Counted from the first letter of the stretch, positions 47,834 through 57,424 are shown. The stretch is 64,000 nt of DNA from Pseudomonas canadensis (GCF_000503215.1 NZ_KI628539.1:310001-374000); one strand, 5' to 3'. Notes: generated from the letters alone by a model not told the origin. Numbers and translations are program-made.

Positions 47834-48931
47834 ATGAGTTCACATACTTTCAAACCGGATATGCCGCCGCCGAACAAAGTGTTCGGGCCTATGGCCTGGA
47901 TGCGCGCCAACCTGTTTTCCAGCTGGCTCAACACCCTGCTGACCCTGTTGGCGTTTTACCTGATCTACCTGGTGGTGCCGCCGATCCTGCATTGGGCAAT
48001 CCTGGATGCCAACTGGGTCGGCACCACGCGCGCCGATTGCACTAAGGAAGGCGCCTGCTGGGTGTTTATCCAACAGCGCTTCGGGCAGTTCATGTACGGC
48101 TACTACCCCGGCGACCTGCGCTGGCGCGTAGACCTTACCGTGTGGCTGGCCATTGTTGGCGTGGCGCCGTTGTTCATCTCGCGCTTCCAGCGCAAGGCGG
48201 TCTACGGCCTGAGCTTTCTGGTGCTATACCCGATCATTGCCTACTTCCTGCTGCACGGCGGGATCTTCGGCCTGACCAGCGTGGCGACCAGCCAATGGGG
48301 CGGCCTGATGCTGACCTTGGTGATCGCCACTGTCGGCATCGCCGGCGCGTTGCCACTGGGCATCATGCTGGCGTTGGGACGGCGTTCGAATATGCCGGCG
48401 ATTCGAGTGGTCTGCGTGACCTTCATCGAATTCTGGCGTGGCGTGCCGTTGATCACCGTGCTGTTCATGTCCTCGGTGATGCTGCCGTTGTTCCTGCCTG
48501 AGGGCATGGGTATCGACAAATTGCTGCGTGCATTGATTGGCGTGATCCTCTTCCAGTCGGCCTACGTGGCCGAGGTGGTGCGCGGTGGCCTGCAGGCGAT
48601 TCCAAAAGGTCAGTACGAAGCCGCTGCGGCGATGGGCCTCGGTTACTGGCGCAGCATGGGCCTGGTGATTCTGCCGCAAGCCCTGAAGCTGGTGATCCCT
48701 GGCATCGTCAACACGTTCATTGCGCTGTTCAAGGACACCAGCCTGGTGATCATCATCGGCCTGTTCGACCTGCTCAACAGCGTCAAGCAAGCCGCCGCCG
48801 ACCCAAAATGGTTGGGCATGGCCACCGAAGGGTACGTGTTCGCGGCCCTGGTGTTCTGGATTTTCTGTTTTGGTATGTCGCGCTATTCCATTCATTTGGA
48901 ACACAAGCTCGACACAGGCCACAAGCGTTAG
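47834..48931 (+). CDS. aapM: Amino-acid ABC transporter permease AapM
   Basis: 365 aa; EAA-type motif [20 protein letters not shown] and signature [20 protein letters not shown]. Partner of AapQ. Starts 10 bases after it. Confidence 0.93.
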   Translation: MSSHTFKPDMPPPNKVFGPMAWMRANLFSSWLNTLLTLLAFYLIYLVVPPILHWAILDANWVGTTRADCTKEGACWVFIQQRFGQFMYGYYPGDLRWRVDLTVWLAIVGVAPLFISRFQRKAVYGLSFLVLYPIIAYFLLHGGIFGLTSVATSQWGGLMLTLVIATVGIAGALPLGIMLALGRRSNMPAIRVVCVTFIEFWRGVPLITVLFMSSVMLPLFLPEGMGIDKLLRALIGVILFQSAYVAEVVRGGLQAIPKGQYEAAAAMGLGYWRSMGLVILPQALKLVIPGIVNTFIALFKDTSLVIIIGLFDLLNSVKQAAADPKWLGMATEGYVFAALVFWIFCFGMSRYSIHLEHKLDTGHKR

Positions 48932-48942
48932 GAGTTGTTGTT

Positions 48943-49707
48943 ATGAGCGAAGCGATCAAACAGCCTGTGAGCCCTGAAGGCATTATCCAGATGCAGGGCG
49001 TCAACAAGTGGTACGGCCAGTTCCACGTGTTGAAAGACATCAACCTCAACGTCAAGCAGGGCGAGCGTATCGTGCTGTGTGGCCCGTCGGGGTCGGGCAA
49101 GTCCACCACCATCCGCTGCCTCAACCGCCTGGAAGAACACCAGCAAGGCCGCATCGTAGTCGATGGCGTGGAACTGACCAACGACCTCAAGCAGATCGAA
49201 GCGATCCGCCGCGAAGTCGGCATGGTGTTCCAGCACTTCAACCTGTTCCCGCACCTGACCATCCTGCAGAACTGCACGCTGGCGCCGATGTGGGTGCGCA
49301 AGATGCCCAAGCGCAAGGCCGAGGAAATTGCCATGCACTACCTGGAGCGCGTGCGTATCCCGGAGCAGGCTCACAAGTTTCCGGGGCAACTGTCCGGCGG
49401 CCAGCAACAGCGCGTGGCGATTGCCCGTGCGCTGTGCATGAAGCCGAAGATCATGCTGTTCGACGAGCCGACCTCGGCACTCGATCCGGAAATGGTGAAA
49501 GAGGTGCTGGACACCATGATCGGCCTGGCCGAAGACGGCATGACCATGTTGTGCGTAACCCACGAAATGGGCTTTGCGCGCACCGTGGCCAACCGCGTGA
49601 TCTTCATGGACAAGGGCGAGATCGTGGAACAGGCAGCGCCGAATGACTTCTTCGACAACCCGCAGAATGATCGGACCAAGTTGTTCTTGAGCCAGATTTT
49701 GCATTGA
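48943..49707 (+). CDS. aapP: Amino-acid ABC transporter ATPase AapP
   Basis: 254 aa from the ATG at 48943, with GGAG nearby. Walker [10 protein letters not shown]-loop [10 protein letters not shown], signature LSGGQQQRV, Walker B IMLFDEP and the His switch VTHEMGF. Drives uptake of amino acids by the Aap system. Followed by a strong terminator. Confidence 0.95.
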   Translation: MSEAIKQPVSPEGIIQMQGVNKWYGQFHVLKDINLNVKQGERIVLCGPSGSGKSTTIRCLNRLEEHQQGRIVVDGVELTNDLKQIEAIRREVGMVFQHFNLFPHLTILQNCTLAPMWVRKMPKRKAEEIAMHYLERVRIPEQAHKFPGQLSGGQQQRVAIARALCMKPKIMLFDEPTSALDPEMVKEVLDTMIGLAEDGMTMLCVTHEMGFARTVANRVIFMDKGEIVEQAAPNDFFDNPQNDRTKLFLSQILH

Positions 49708-49720
49708 TCGAAGGTTGAAT

Positions 49721-49755
49721 AAATAAACCCGGCCTGGTGCCGGGTTTATTTTTTT
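49721..49755 (+). terminator. aapP: Rho-independent terminator after aapP
   Basis: Exact 12-bp stem AAATAAACCCGG / CCGGGTTTATTT, 7-base loop, then TTTT. Works for aap and, because the stem has an A-tract on the other side, may also serve the convergent mqsA gene. Confidence 0.93.
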
Positions 49756-49759
49756 GGGG

Positions 49760-50251
49760 CTAGGACGCTTTGAGTGCTTCAGCGTCGTTGTTCACGGTGT
49801 AGGTGAAGGCGCCACGCATGTCAGCGCCTTCGGCTAAGTCTTCTGCATCCGCCAGCAAATGCGGGTGACGATCCAATAACCGCATCAATAATACCAGCGG
49901 CTTGGGGGGAAGAAGCTCGCCACGTTCGTAGCGAGAGAAAGCGTTGTGGCCGCCACCGGACAGCAATTTCACCGCCTCTTTTTGGGTAAGGTGCAATTTG
50001 CGGCGGATACGTTTCATCTCAGCGCCAATCATCTTTTGGGCCGCTATGACGAGTTCATCGCCTGCTTCTCCATAACGATCCGCACTATCGGTGTCGGGGT
50101 CCCAGAAGCCGTCGCCGCATTCGTGACATTCCCAGCCGGACAGATTGTCTACCCGGCGCTCCATACCTTTGACCCTTATGGTTTCACTGCGGCCCTCGAA
50201 ATAATGCAATGCGTCGGGGGCACCACAGATGTAGCAATTTTTTACCTTCAT
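49760..50251 (-). CDS. mqsA: MqsA-family antitoxin
   Basis: 163 aa. Zinc-binding N-terminal domain with CYICGAP and CHECGDG (two CxxC pairs), then an HTH of the XRE type in LHLTQKEAVKLLSGGGHNAF and the SRYERGELLPPKPLV motif. A known MqsA neutralises MqsR and represses its promoter. ORF intact, with AAGGAG upstream inside the mqsR 3' end. Slightly longer than E. coli MqsA (131 aa), with a C-terminal extension. Start overlaps the toxin stop (ATGA). Confidence 0.85.
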   Translation of the reverse strand: MKVKNCYICGAPDALHYFEGRSETIRVKGMERRVDNLSGWECHECGDGFWDPDTDSADRYGEAGDELVIAAQKMIGAEMKRIRRKLHLTQKEAVKLLSGGGHNAFSRYERGELLPPKPLVLLMRLLDRHPHLLADAEDLAEGADMRGAFTYTVNNDAEALKAS

Positions 50252-50499
50252 AGGTTCTTCTCCTTGAAGGAGATCACCGGAGGATCACCGTCCTGCCAAA
50301 TTCGATGGTCCCTATGAGTGGTCATCGATTTGTACAACATCCAGTTTTGTAACTCTTAGATGGCATGCTGTATCTCCTTGATACTGAAGTGGAGTTCCCG
50401 GCCGCACCGTTGTGCTGTCTGGGTAAACGCTCTCCTGCCAAGCCGCCTCACATCCGCCTTTATCACCGCCAAATCGTAATGAGGTGTGTACTTTTCCAT
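50248..50499 (-). pseudogene. mqsR: mqsR toxin gene, disrupted by an in-frame stop and internal deletion
   Basis: From ATG 50499 the frame reads MEKYTPHYDLAVIKADVRRL, then AFTQTAQRCGRELHFSIKE, and stops at a TAA (50356-50358, codon 48). Read on through this stop, the frame keeps MqsR sequence: MLYKSMTTHRDHRIWQD and then PPVISFKEK at the C-terminus, ending at the antitoxin start. The catalytic Lys (KSMTT) and Gln (IWQD) region is kept, but the stretch between WQD and PPVISF, which in MqsR (98 aa in E. coli) holds VYRP...YLKIT and the active-site Tyr, is missing (about 17 codons). Total 84 codons. Non-functional unless readthrough occurs and the shortened fold works. Confidence 0.85.
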
Positions 50500-50516
50500 A
50501 AGACACCTGAGTCCAA

Positions 50517-50545
50517 TAATTACCCTCAGAGGGTAATTTTACCAA
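50517..50545 (-). promoter_or_regulatory. mqsRA promoter with embedded 21-bp operator palindrome
   Basis: On the minus strand TTGGTA (50545-50540), a 17-base spacer and TAATTA (50522-50517) make a sigma-70 promoter. The palindrome AATTACCCT-CAG-AGGGTAATT (50518-50538) covers the spacer and the -10, so bound MqsA would block RNA polymerase. E. coli MqsA binds a related AACCT-N3-AGGTT palindrome. Confidence 0.65.
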
Positions 50546-50658
50546 TCGAAAATACTGCTCCTTTTCCTGCCTAAAAACCCTAGTGCGTTGCCTTTGTAGG
50601 CAACTCCGAATAGGCTGTAGGAAAATTCATCCTATGATTGGACGAAAGTGCAAATCCC

Positions 50659-51318
50659 ATGACAGACATCGCCCCCCTGATCAAACGCTCCCTGGTGGAT
50701 CAGGCCTTGGAGCAACTGCGCTTGCGCATCAGCCAGGGCGTGTGGGCCATCGGCGAACGCCTGCCCACCGAGCCGGAGCTGTCCGCCGAACTCGGTATCA
50801 GCCGCAATACCGTGCGCGAAGCCATGCGTGTGTTGGCGTTTTCCGGCTTGATCGAGATCCGCCAGGGCGACGGCAGCTATTTGCGTTCGATGACCGACCC
50901 GCTGGGCACGATGCGGGCGTTGTCCCACTGCACCCTGGAGCAGGCGCAGGAAACGCGGCAGATCCTGGAAGTGGAGGCGATCAGCCTGGCAGCCTTGCGC
51001 CGCACCGACGAAGACCTGAAAAAGCTGCGTGAAGCCCTCGATGCCAGTGCCGCGCTTTACCACGGCGACCTGGAGGCCTATATCAGCGCCGACCTGGTGT
51101 TCCACAAACACTTGGTGGATGCGGCGCACAATCCGGCGCTGAGTGAGCTGTATCAGTATTTCTCAGCCATTGTCGGCGCCCAGTTGCGCCAGACCCTCAC
51201 CATCTCGCCTCGTCGCCAGGCGGTGTTCGACCTGCATATCGCGTTGCTCGATGCCGTGGAGCATCAAGACCCGGAACGTGCCAAATCCCTCTGCCGGCAG
51301 TTGATCAATGAACCCTGA
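50659..51318 (+). CDS. FadR/GntR-family regulator
   Basis: 219 aa from the ATG at 50659; the frame opens at TTG 50638, but the ATG fits the family N-terminus (SLVDQALEQLRLRISQGVWA). Winged helix motif ELSAELGISRNTVREAMRVLAFSGLIE at about 35-70 and a FCD-type effector domain (ADLVFHKHLVDAAHNPALS). It overlaps the transporter gene by 11 bases, which makes it the likely regulator. Confidence 0.88.
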   Translation: MTDIAPLIKRSLVDQALEQLRLRISQGVWAIGERLPTEPELSAELGISRNTVREAMRVLAFSGLIEIRQGDGSYLRSMTDPLGTMRALSHCTLEQAQETRQILEVEAISLAALRRTDEDLKKLREALDASAALYHGDLEAYISADLVFHKHLVDAAHNPALSELYQYFSAIVGAQLRQTLTISPRRQAVFDLHIALLDAVEHQDPERAKSLCRQLINEP

Positions 51319-52561
51319 AACCAAGCTTGATGAACTGTTGATCGACGCCGAAGCCGACGACGAGGTGGTGCAACACGCCCCTCCGGTGGTCAGCCGTCTC
51401 TGGCTGTTGCTGTTCGGGCTGGTGCTGGTGGCACTGAACCTGCGCCCAGCGCTGTCGAGCTTGTCGCCGTTGCTCAACGACGTGTCGACCAGCCTGGGCC
51501 TGTCCGCCGCCAAAGCCGGCCTGCTGACCACCTTGCCGGTGCTGTGCCTGGGGTTGTTCGCGCCCCTGGCACCGATACTTGCCCGGCGTTTTGGCGCCGA
51601 GCGCGTCGTCCTGGGGATTCTGTTGACACTGGCTGCCGGCATCCTCCTGCGCAGCTCATTCGGTGAAGTCGGGCTGTTTGCCGGCAGCCTGATCGCGGGT
51701 GCAAGCATCGGCATCATTGGCGTGCTGCTGCCGGGTATCGTCAAGCGTGACTTCGCCAAGCAGGCCGGCACTATGACGGGCGTCTACACCATGGCGCTGT
51801 GCCTGGGGGCGGCGTTGGCGGCGGGGGCCACGGTGCCGCTCAGCCATTATTTTGGTGACAGTTGGAACATCGGTCTGGGCTTCTGGATTGCGCCAGCACT
51901 GCTGGCGGCGTTGTTCTGGTTGCCGCAAGTCGGTCAGAAACACGGTGCGCATCGCGTCGCTTACCGCGTGAAGGGCCTTCTGCGTGACCCGTTGGCCTGG
52001 CAGGTGACGCTGTACATGGGCCTGCAGTCGTCCCTGGCCTACATCGTGTTTGGTTGGGTGCCGTCGATCCTGATCAGTCGTGGCCTGAGCCCCACCGAAG
52101 CCGGGTTGGCGCTGTCCGGTTCGATCATCGTGCAATTGCTCAGCGCCCTCACCGCGCCATGGTTGGCCACGCGCGGCAAGGACCAGCGCCTGGCCATCGT
52201 GGTGGTGATGGTGCTGACCCTCGGCGGTCTGTTCGGGTGCCTGTATGCTCCGATCGACGGTTTATGGGGCTGGGCAATCCTGCTGGGCCTGGGGCAGGGC
52301 GGTACCTTCAGCCTGGCGCTGACCTTGATCGTGCTGCGCTCGCGGGACGCTCACGTGGCGGCCAACCTGTCGAGCATGGCCCAGGGCATCGGTTATACCC
52401 TGGCGTCCCTCGGGCCGTTGGCGGTGGGCCTGATCCACGATTGGACCGGCGGTTGGGCCGCCACCGGTTGGGTGTTCGCCCTGATTGGCCTGGGCGCGAT
52501 CGTGGCGGGCCTCGGTGCCGGGCGGGCGAAATACGTCGGTGTCAGCAGCGAGAAAATCTAG
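51308..52561 (+). CDS. MFS transporter, CynX/NimT family
   Basis: 417 aa with 12 membrane segments. The family's typical start WLLLFGLVLVALNLRPAL and the loop FAKQAGTMTGVYTMALCLGA are seen. CynX relatives are linked to cyanate or nitroimidazole; the substrate here is unknown. Start codon overlaps the GntR 3' end. Converges with the fimbrial operon, sharing 4 bases of 3' end. Confidence 0.87.
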   Translation: MNPETKLDELLIDAEADDEVVQHAPPVVSRLWLLLFGLVLVALNLRPALSSLSPLLNDVSTSLGLSAAKAGLLTTLPVLCLGLFAPLAPILARRFGAERVVLGILLTLAAGILLRSSFGEVGLFAGSLIAGASIGIIGVLLPGIVKRDFAKQAGTMTGVYTMALCLGAALAAGATVPLSHYFGDSWNIGLGFWIAPALLAALFWLPQVGQKHGAHRVAYRVKGLLRDPLAWQVTLYMGLQSSLAYIVFGWVPSILISRGLSPTEAGLALSGSIIVQLLSALTAPWLATRGKDQRLAIVVVMVLTLGGLFGCLYAPIDGLWGWAILLGLGQGGTFSLALTLIVLRSRDAHVAANLSSMAQGIGYTLASLGPLAVGLIHDWTGGWAATGWVFALIGLGAIVAGLGAGRAKYVGVSSEKI

Positions 52562-53208
52562 AGATACAACACCTCCAGGGTCGCTGAGCCGTCCATCATG
52601 ATGTCGGTGCTCAGGTCCAGGTTCTGCTTGGCGTTGATCACCACCTCCAGGGTCAGGGTGCTGGTGAGGTTCTGGATTGCTGCCGGCCCGGCGGTACTGC
52701 CCTCGATGTCGGTAAAGCCGAGCAGGCTTCGAGCGCCGATATCGATGGGTTTCAGGTTGGCCACGCGCCAGGCGAGGCCGCCGACGGTGGACTCAGTGCC
52801 ATAGACCGGCGCCCAGCTATCGGCCGCGGTCTGCTTGGGGTCGAAGGTCAACGAATACAAACCGATCTTGTTGCCGCTGTTATCGAGGCCCAGTCCATAG
52901 AAAATCTCGCTGTTGACGTGGGCCGTACCGTCGCGATTGTCGCGCATGCGCAACGCATACTGTACTGGGCCGTTGCAGGTGAGCGTCAGATTCAGCGATT
53001 TGCGTGGCAGGCGCTTGCCGGTGGTGAGGTTGAGGTCTTGCTGGGAGATTTTGCCGAACTCGACCCTGCCGTTGCCCGACAGGATCGGTGTGCAGGAGGC
53101 CGGTGTAATCAGGCCTTTTACGCTCAGGTCGGTGGTGGAGGCCGCATGGGCCGGTAAAACGTTGACCAGCCCTACAGCGGCGGTCAGAAAGATCAGTGAC
53201 GTTTTCAT
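52558..53208 (-). CDS. DUF1120 fimbrial subunit (fifth complete single-domain copy)
   Basis: 216 aa. Signal peptide ends HAASTTDLSVKG; the DUF1120 core has ITPASCTPILS, then the second Cys in LTCNGPVQYAL, DNRDG and a terminal strand SATLEVLYL. GltF and YhcF of E. coli carry the same domain. The GARSLLGFT segment is shared with the two-domain adhesin upstream. Last gene of the operon. AGGAG lies 8 bases before the ATG. Confidence 0.85.
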   Translation of the reverse strand: MKTSLIFLTAAVGLVNVLPAHAASTTDLSVKGLITPASCTPILSGNGRVEFGKISQQDLNLTTGKRLPRKSLNLTLTCNGPVQYALRMRDNRDGTAHVNSEIFYGLGLDNSGNKIGLYSLTFDPKQTAADSWAPVYGTESTVGGLAWRVANLKPIDIGARSLLGFTDIEGSTAGPAAIQNLTSTLTLEVVINAKQNLDLSTDIMMDGSATLEVLYL

Positions 53209-53218
53209 GGGGTAGCTC

Positions 53219-53830
53219 CTATAGGTATTTCACAGTCAGGGTTACGAACCCGTCGATGGGTACTTCTTCGGTCAACGGCAGTGTGTTTGCAGGGGCTATG
53301 GTTGGGGCGATCTGCACGTTTGCGTTCAACAGCTGGACCGGCGCTGGGACGGCCATTGATTTGTTGGGAGTGAATGCTGTGAGGAATTCGGGCGACAAAA
53401 TCGACGTCGGGCCCCAGCCCGCCCACGTCGAACCGAGGGCGTACATCGGGGTTCCCTGCGCCGTGATGGAGTTGAGCTCTAATGTCATGTAGCCGAGCTT
53501 GATTGCGTCGTTGATCAGCCCCAGGCCAAATGTATAGAGCCTATCGCTGTAACTGGAGCCGGATCGGTTATCTCTGGTCTCCAGGGCGAGCAGGGTCATG
53601 GCTTCGCAAGTGACTTTCAGTTGCAGCTCATGCGCAGTTAGTCGGGTTGGCTGGTCGACGTTCAGATCCCTGGCCGAAATCTTGCCCAGGTCGTACTGCC
53701 CAGCAGCGCTCAGGGTCGGCTCGCAGGCACTGGGCGTGATCCGGCCGGTGACGCTCAGCTCCGTGGTGGAGCCCGCGTGCGCCAGAACGCTTAGAAAAAT
53801 GGTTGTGAGAATCAGGTATCGATAAAACAT
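53219..53830 (-). CDS. DUF1120 fimbrial subunit (fourth complete single-domain copy)
   Basis: 203 aa. Signal peptide then GSTTELSVTGRITPSACEPT, Cys in VTCEAMTLLAL, DNRSG and the terminal FVTLTVKYL. More diverged than its neighbours in the middle (YMTLELNSITAQGTP). GGAG 6 bases before the ATG. Lies 10 bases before the last subunit gene. Confidence 0.85.
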   Translation of the reverse strand: MFYRYLILTTIFLSVLAHAGSTTELSVTGRITPSACEPTLSAAGQYDLGKISARDLNVDQPTRLTAHELQLKVTCEAMTLLALETRDNRSGSSYSDRLYTFGLGLINDAIKLGYMTLELNSITAQGTPMYALGSTWAGWGPTSILSPEFLTAFTPNKSMAVPAPVQLLNANVQIAPTIAPANTLPLTEEVPIDGFVTLTVKYL

Positions 53831-53847
53831 GTGGGCTCCGATGTTGC

Positions 53848-54972
53848 TTAGAAATAGATGATTTCAAGGGTGGCCGAACCGTCGAGTCGCACCTCATTGC
53901 TCAGGTCCAGGGTGTTGAGTGGCGCAATAACGGCCTTCAGGTTCAGTAGCGCGCTGAGGGTTTGCAGGGCGTGGGGGCCGTCGGTGCCGCCGGCTGTACC
54001 GGTGAAGCCGAGCAAGCTGCGCGCGCCCAGAGGTAGTGGGCTGGCGCTGGCGCTGCTCCAGGCTGTGCCGCCGGTGGTGGAGCCCGTCCGATACAGCTGG
54101 GGCAGATGGTCGGCGGTTGCCTGGGTCGGGTCGGCAAGCAGGTAATACCGCCCGATTTTTTGCCCGCGAGTGTCCAGGCCCAGACCATAGGCCGTTTCAT
54201 CGAGGCCTCCGGTGGCGGAACCTTCGCGGTTGTCGTGCATCACCAGTGCAAAGGGCGCAGGACCGTCGCAGGTCACCGTGAGGGTCAGCGGTCGCTCCGG
54301 CAGGGCGGTGTCTTTGTCGTGGTTCAGGTCGCCGACTGACAATTTGCCGAAGTTCACGGCGCCATTGTTGGACAGGCTGGGCGTGCACGCCACCGGCGCG
54401 AAGCGCGCTTGCAGGCTCAGTTCCCGCGAGCGCCCCGAGGCGGGAGCATCGACCAGGCCGGAGGTTTCCCAGGTCACAGCGTCGCGCACCCGCACGGCCT
54501 CCTCGCGGGCCCAGGCGCTGACCTGCAGTTGTACCGAAAAGCTGCGGCCCATGGCGGGTTGGCCATCGATCATCGGCACGACGCCATGGTCGGCACGCCA
54601 GCTCAGATTTGCGCCGACCAGGCTCGGCGCCTGGCCCTGGCCTGCGAGCAAGCCAAGTTCAACGGTGCGCCCATCCAGCACGCCGTCACGCACGTGCAGT
54701 TGGTAACTGCCACCGTCGGTGAAACGCAGGCGCTCGATGCCGGCGGCCATAGCACGGTAGAACAGGCTCATGTCCTGCGGTTGCGGGCAGTTCAAGGTCA
54801 GCGACAATTGCCGTTCGCCCAGCAGTCGTTCTGCTGCCGGGGTCGGTGGAACGGCGCGGTTCATCAGGCCGAAGTCCAGGCGCGATTCGCTGAGGTCCAA
54901 GCGGCATTCGTCCTGGGCTTGTACCGCGCTGGCGCAGAGCAGCAAGGCTGTGAGGCAGTGGTGAAGCTTCAT
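53848..54972 (-). CDS. Two-domain DUF1120 protein, likely tip adhesin
   Basis: 374 aa from ATG 54972 with GAGGAA upstream; the longer frame lies in the usher gene and is a shadow. Signal peptide (about 1-20) ends VQAQDECRLDL. An N-terminal domain (about 20-205) has no recognised family but two Cys (ECRLDL, LNCPQPQ) and beta-rich sequence, as in lectin domains of tip adhesins. The C-terminal domain (about 210-374) is a DUF1120 pilin with VACTPSLSN, DNREG, GARSLLGFTG and SATLEIIYF. Size and layout suit a chaperone-usher adhesin. Follows the usher gene, as fimH-like genes often do. Confidence 0.75.
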   Translation of the reverse strand: MKLHHCLTALLLCASAVQAQDECRLDLSESRLDFGLMNRAVPPTPAAERLLGERQLSLTLNCPQPQDMSLFYRAMAAGIERLRFTDGGSYQLHVRDGVLDGRTVELGLLAGQGQAPSLVGANLSWRADHGVVPMIDGQPAMGRSFSVQLQVSAWAREEAVRVRDAVTWETSGLVDAPASGRSRELSLQARFAPVACTPSLSNNGAVNFGKLSVGDLNHDKDTALPERPLTLTVTCDGPAPFALVMHDNREGSATGGLDETAYGLGLDTRGQKIGRYYLLADPTQATADHLPQLYRTGSTTGGTAWSSASASPLPLGARSLLGFTGTAGGTDGPHALQTLSALLNLKAVIAPLNTLDLSNEVRLDGSATLEIIYF

Positions 54973-54982
54973 AGGCTTTTCC

Positions 54983-57424
54983 TCAAGGGGTCTGGCAGCG
55001 GGCCGGGGCCGTTTCGTAGTACACGTGTGGGTCGGCCTTGGCCGGCAACTCGAAGCGCAAATGGCAGCGGCGTTGGTCGGGGGCTTTGATCCACAGCGTG
55101 CGCGTGTCGAGGACATCGGGCAGGAACACCTGGTTGTTTTCCTGGACCAGGGTGATGAATTCGCCGTCTTCGGTGGTCACCGTCGAGCCTCTTGGCACGG
55201 GTCTGTCCAGGGTCAGCAGTGCTCGACGGGTCAGGGCTACACCGAACTCGACGCGGTCCACCGCGCCGCGCCCGGCCGTCACCACAGCCAGGCCGTTGTT
55301 GATATCGGCATTGCGCGGCAGTGAGCGGGTTTGCACTTCGAGTGGGCTGCGTCCGTAGGCGCTGAGCTGGGAGGCTACGGCCTGGCCTTGCCAGTCGGTC
55401 CACACCGGGCCGCTGGGGGTGTTGACCTTGATGCCGGCCATGTCGCCTATCGACAGTACAGCGAAGGTGTCGCGCACCGGGTAGGGTGAGAACGTCACGC
55501 CGTCACTGTGCAACACCACGGCGCCCCGTGCGCCGCCCTGGTAGCTGGAGCGTTCGGCATCGGAGCGGGTGTAGTTGAAGTCCATTTGGCTGTAGTACGG
55601 CAGCGCGGACACGCCTACGGATGATTCGACTTCGCGGTCGCGCGAGTCACGTTCCACGCCGACCCGATAGGCCAACTGATCGTTGATCTGTTCATTCAGG
55701 CCCAGCCCTGTGTGGTGTTCGCCGCCGGCATTGCGTATCCACGCGCGGCCACGGCGATTTTCCCCAAGCGGCACGCTGAGCGTCAGGTACACCCTGTCGT
55801 CGTTGTAACGGCGACCGCTCATGTGCCATTCGGCGGTGGCGGACACCGACATCCCAGCGACCTGGGTACCCCACGACGCCAAGGCACGGCTGCTGCTGTC
55901 GCCCTGGAACGAGGACGAGCGCGAAACCCCCGCGCTGAATGCCCCCAGCCATGGGTGCGACCACGAGGTGGTTGCGCTCTGCTGGTCGCGGTAGCGCGAG
56001 CGTTGCTGCTCGCGGGTGTCGGTGGTGTAGGTCGACTCGGTGAGGTCGCGGTAGCCCGGGGTGCGCCAGGAGTTGGCCGCCGTGACTGACCAGCGGTCGC
56101 TCAGTTTCTGCGACCACGCCAAGTCGGTCTGCACACCGCGCTCGCGGGTACGTCGAGTGGCCTCGGAGGCGACCACGCTGAATTGCACCTGGCTGTCTTG
56201 CCAGGGCAACAGCCCCAGGCTCACGCCCGCCGATCGGTAATCCTCGGCCGCCAACACGCCGCTGCCCAGGCTGACCTGCGGGTGTGGCGCGGCACTGTAG
56301 CCGGCACTCACCACCCACGGCTCGACCCCCTCGCCATCACCGATATTGCGCACCCGCCCGGCGGCAACCGAGAAGCCCGGCGCCGGTAGCCCCAGTCCGA
56401 GCATTGCGGCGGGCACGGTGAAGCGGCGTTCTTCGCCGGTAGCTTCCTTGACGGTGACTTCAACGTCGGAGCGCCCGTTGAGGCGCGGCACATTGCTCAG
56501 GGTGAACGGGCCTGCGGGCACCACTGTGGAGTGAATCAAGGTCCCGTTCTGGCGCACCTCCACCTGGGCCGGGCCATTGGCGATGCCATCGATGGTCGCG
56601 CCCTGGTTCTGGTCTTGCAGCGCCTGTTCGGTGAGCACTTGCATGCCGTTGATTTGCGCGCCTGCGAGTACCGGGTTGTAGAGGTTGATCTGCCCAGCCT
56701 GCAACACCGCCTGATGGCTGGCGAACGTGCGTTGAGCGTAGGCGTCAAGGTGTGTGGTGCTGGAGACACTGTCCTGCCAGGTTTGCACCTGGCGACTGCG
56801 CACAATCCAGTCTCCCGCGTTAAAACCGACCTCGGTATTGGCCGAGCCGAAGCGGTTGGAGTCGCCGCCGTAGCGGTTGTACAGGCCGGTCACGTCATAG
56901 TTGAGCAACGCGGCGAACCCACCGGTGTGATACCCCGAAATGTCCTGGGTGACCGGGCGCAGGGCCTGTGTGGGCACCACCAGCGCCAGGCTCAGGCTGG
57001 CTGGGTCCGGCTCGATCACGGTTTGCGGGTAGTCCTGGAGAAAGTCATAACAGCTGCTTTCTTCTACGGGGCCCGATGACGGCGTCACCAGTTGCCCTGC
57101 GTCCAGCAACAGCGGGTCGAAGCACAGCGTGCCTTGCTGATCGAAGCTGACATCGACGCGCCCACGCCGTTGGCCGTTGACTGTCAGGCTGAGCGCATGG
57201 CGCCCTTCGGTGAAACGTGGTGCCTGCATCAGCAGGCCCGCGAGTTCAGGGTCGATCCCGCGCTGGCGCAATGTTTGCTGGTCAAAGGCAGCGGCCGTCG
57301 AGGGAGGCTCTGCCCAAGCCTGGTGTGTCAGCAGGCCCGGACAGAGGGCCAGTGCCATTAGTGCCAGGCGTGGAGAAACGCCGGGCACGGCTTTGCCGTC
57401 ACGGTAACTCATGACTGTGTTCAC
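54983..57424 (-). CDS. Outer-membrane fimbrial usher (FimD family)
   Basis: 813 aa, full-length. The start is GTG 57424 or ATG 57412; ribosome site weak for both. Signal peptide ends THQAWAEPP. The usher signature, FVPAAMLGLGLPAPGFSVAA-like GFSVAAGRVR, the middle barrel (YNRYGGDSNRFGSANTEVG) and the C-terminal domain (LPDVLDTRTLWIKAP, RCHLRFELP) are present. Cys pairs near the ends match the family. Secretes and orders the pilins. Confidence 0.9.
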   Translation of the reverse strand: MNTVMSYRDGKAVPGVSPRLALMALALCPGLLTHQAWAEPPSTAAAFDQQTLRQRGIDPELAGLLMQAPRFTEGRHALSLTVNGQRRGRVDVSFDQQGTLCFDPLLLDAGQLVTPSSGPVEESSCYDFLQDYPQTVIEPDPASLSLALVVPTQALRPVTQDISGYHTGGFAALLNYDVTGLYNRYGGDSNRFGSANTEVGFNAGDWIVRSRQVQTWQDSVSSTTHLDAYAQRTFASHQAVLQAGQINLYNPVLAGAQINGMQVLTEQALQDQNQGATIDGIANGPAQVEVRQNGTLIHSTVVPAGPFTLSNVPRLNGRSDVEVTVKEATGEERRFTVPAAMLGLGLPAPGFSVAAGRVRNIGDGEGVEPWVVSAGYSAAPHPQVSLGSGVLAAEDYRSAGVSLGLLPWQDSQVQFSVVASEATRRTRERGVQTDLAWSQKLSDRWSVTAANSWRTPGYRDLTESTYTTDTREQQRSRYRDQQSATTSWSHPWLGAFSAGVSRSSSFQGDSSSRALASWGTQVAGMSVSATAEWHMSGRRYNDDRVYLTLSVPLGENRRGRAWIRNAGGEHHTGLGLNEQINDQLAYRVGVERDSRDREVESSVGVSALPYYSQMDFNYTRSDAERSSYQGGARGAVVLHSDGVTFSPYPVRDTFAVLSIGDMAGIKVNTPSGPVWTDWQGQAVASQLSAYGRSPLEVQTRSLPRNADINNGLAVVTAGRGAVDRVEFGVALTRRALLTLDRPVPRGSTVTTEDGEFITLVQENNQVFLPDVLDTRTLWIKAPDQRRCHLRFELPAKADPHVYYETAPARCQTP

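Noticed and set aside
46624-47934. Minus-strand frame opposite aapQ
   Set aside because: Shadow of the permease gene.
50312-50545. Minus-strand 77-aa frame over mqsR
   Set aside because: A different frame from the one with MqsR similarity; no homology or ribosome site.
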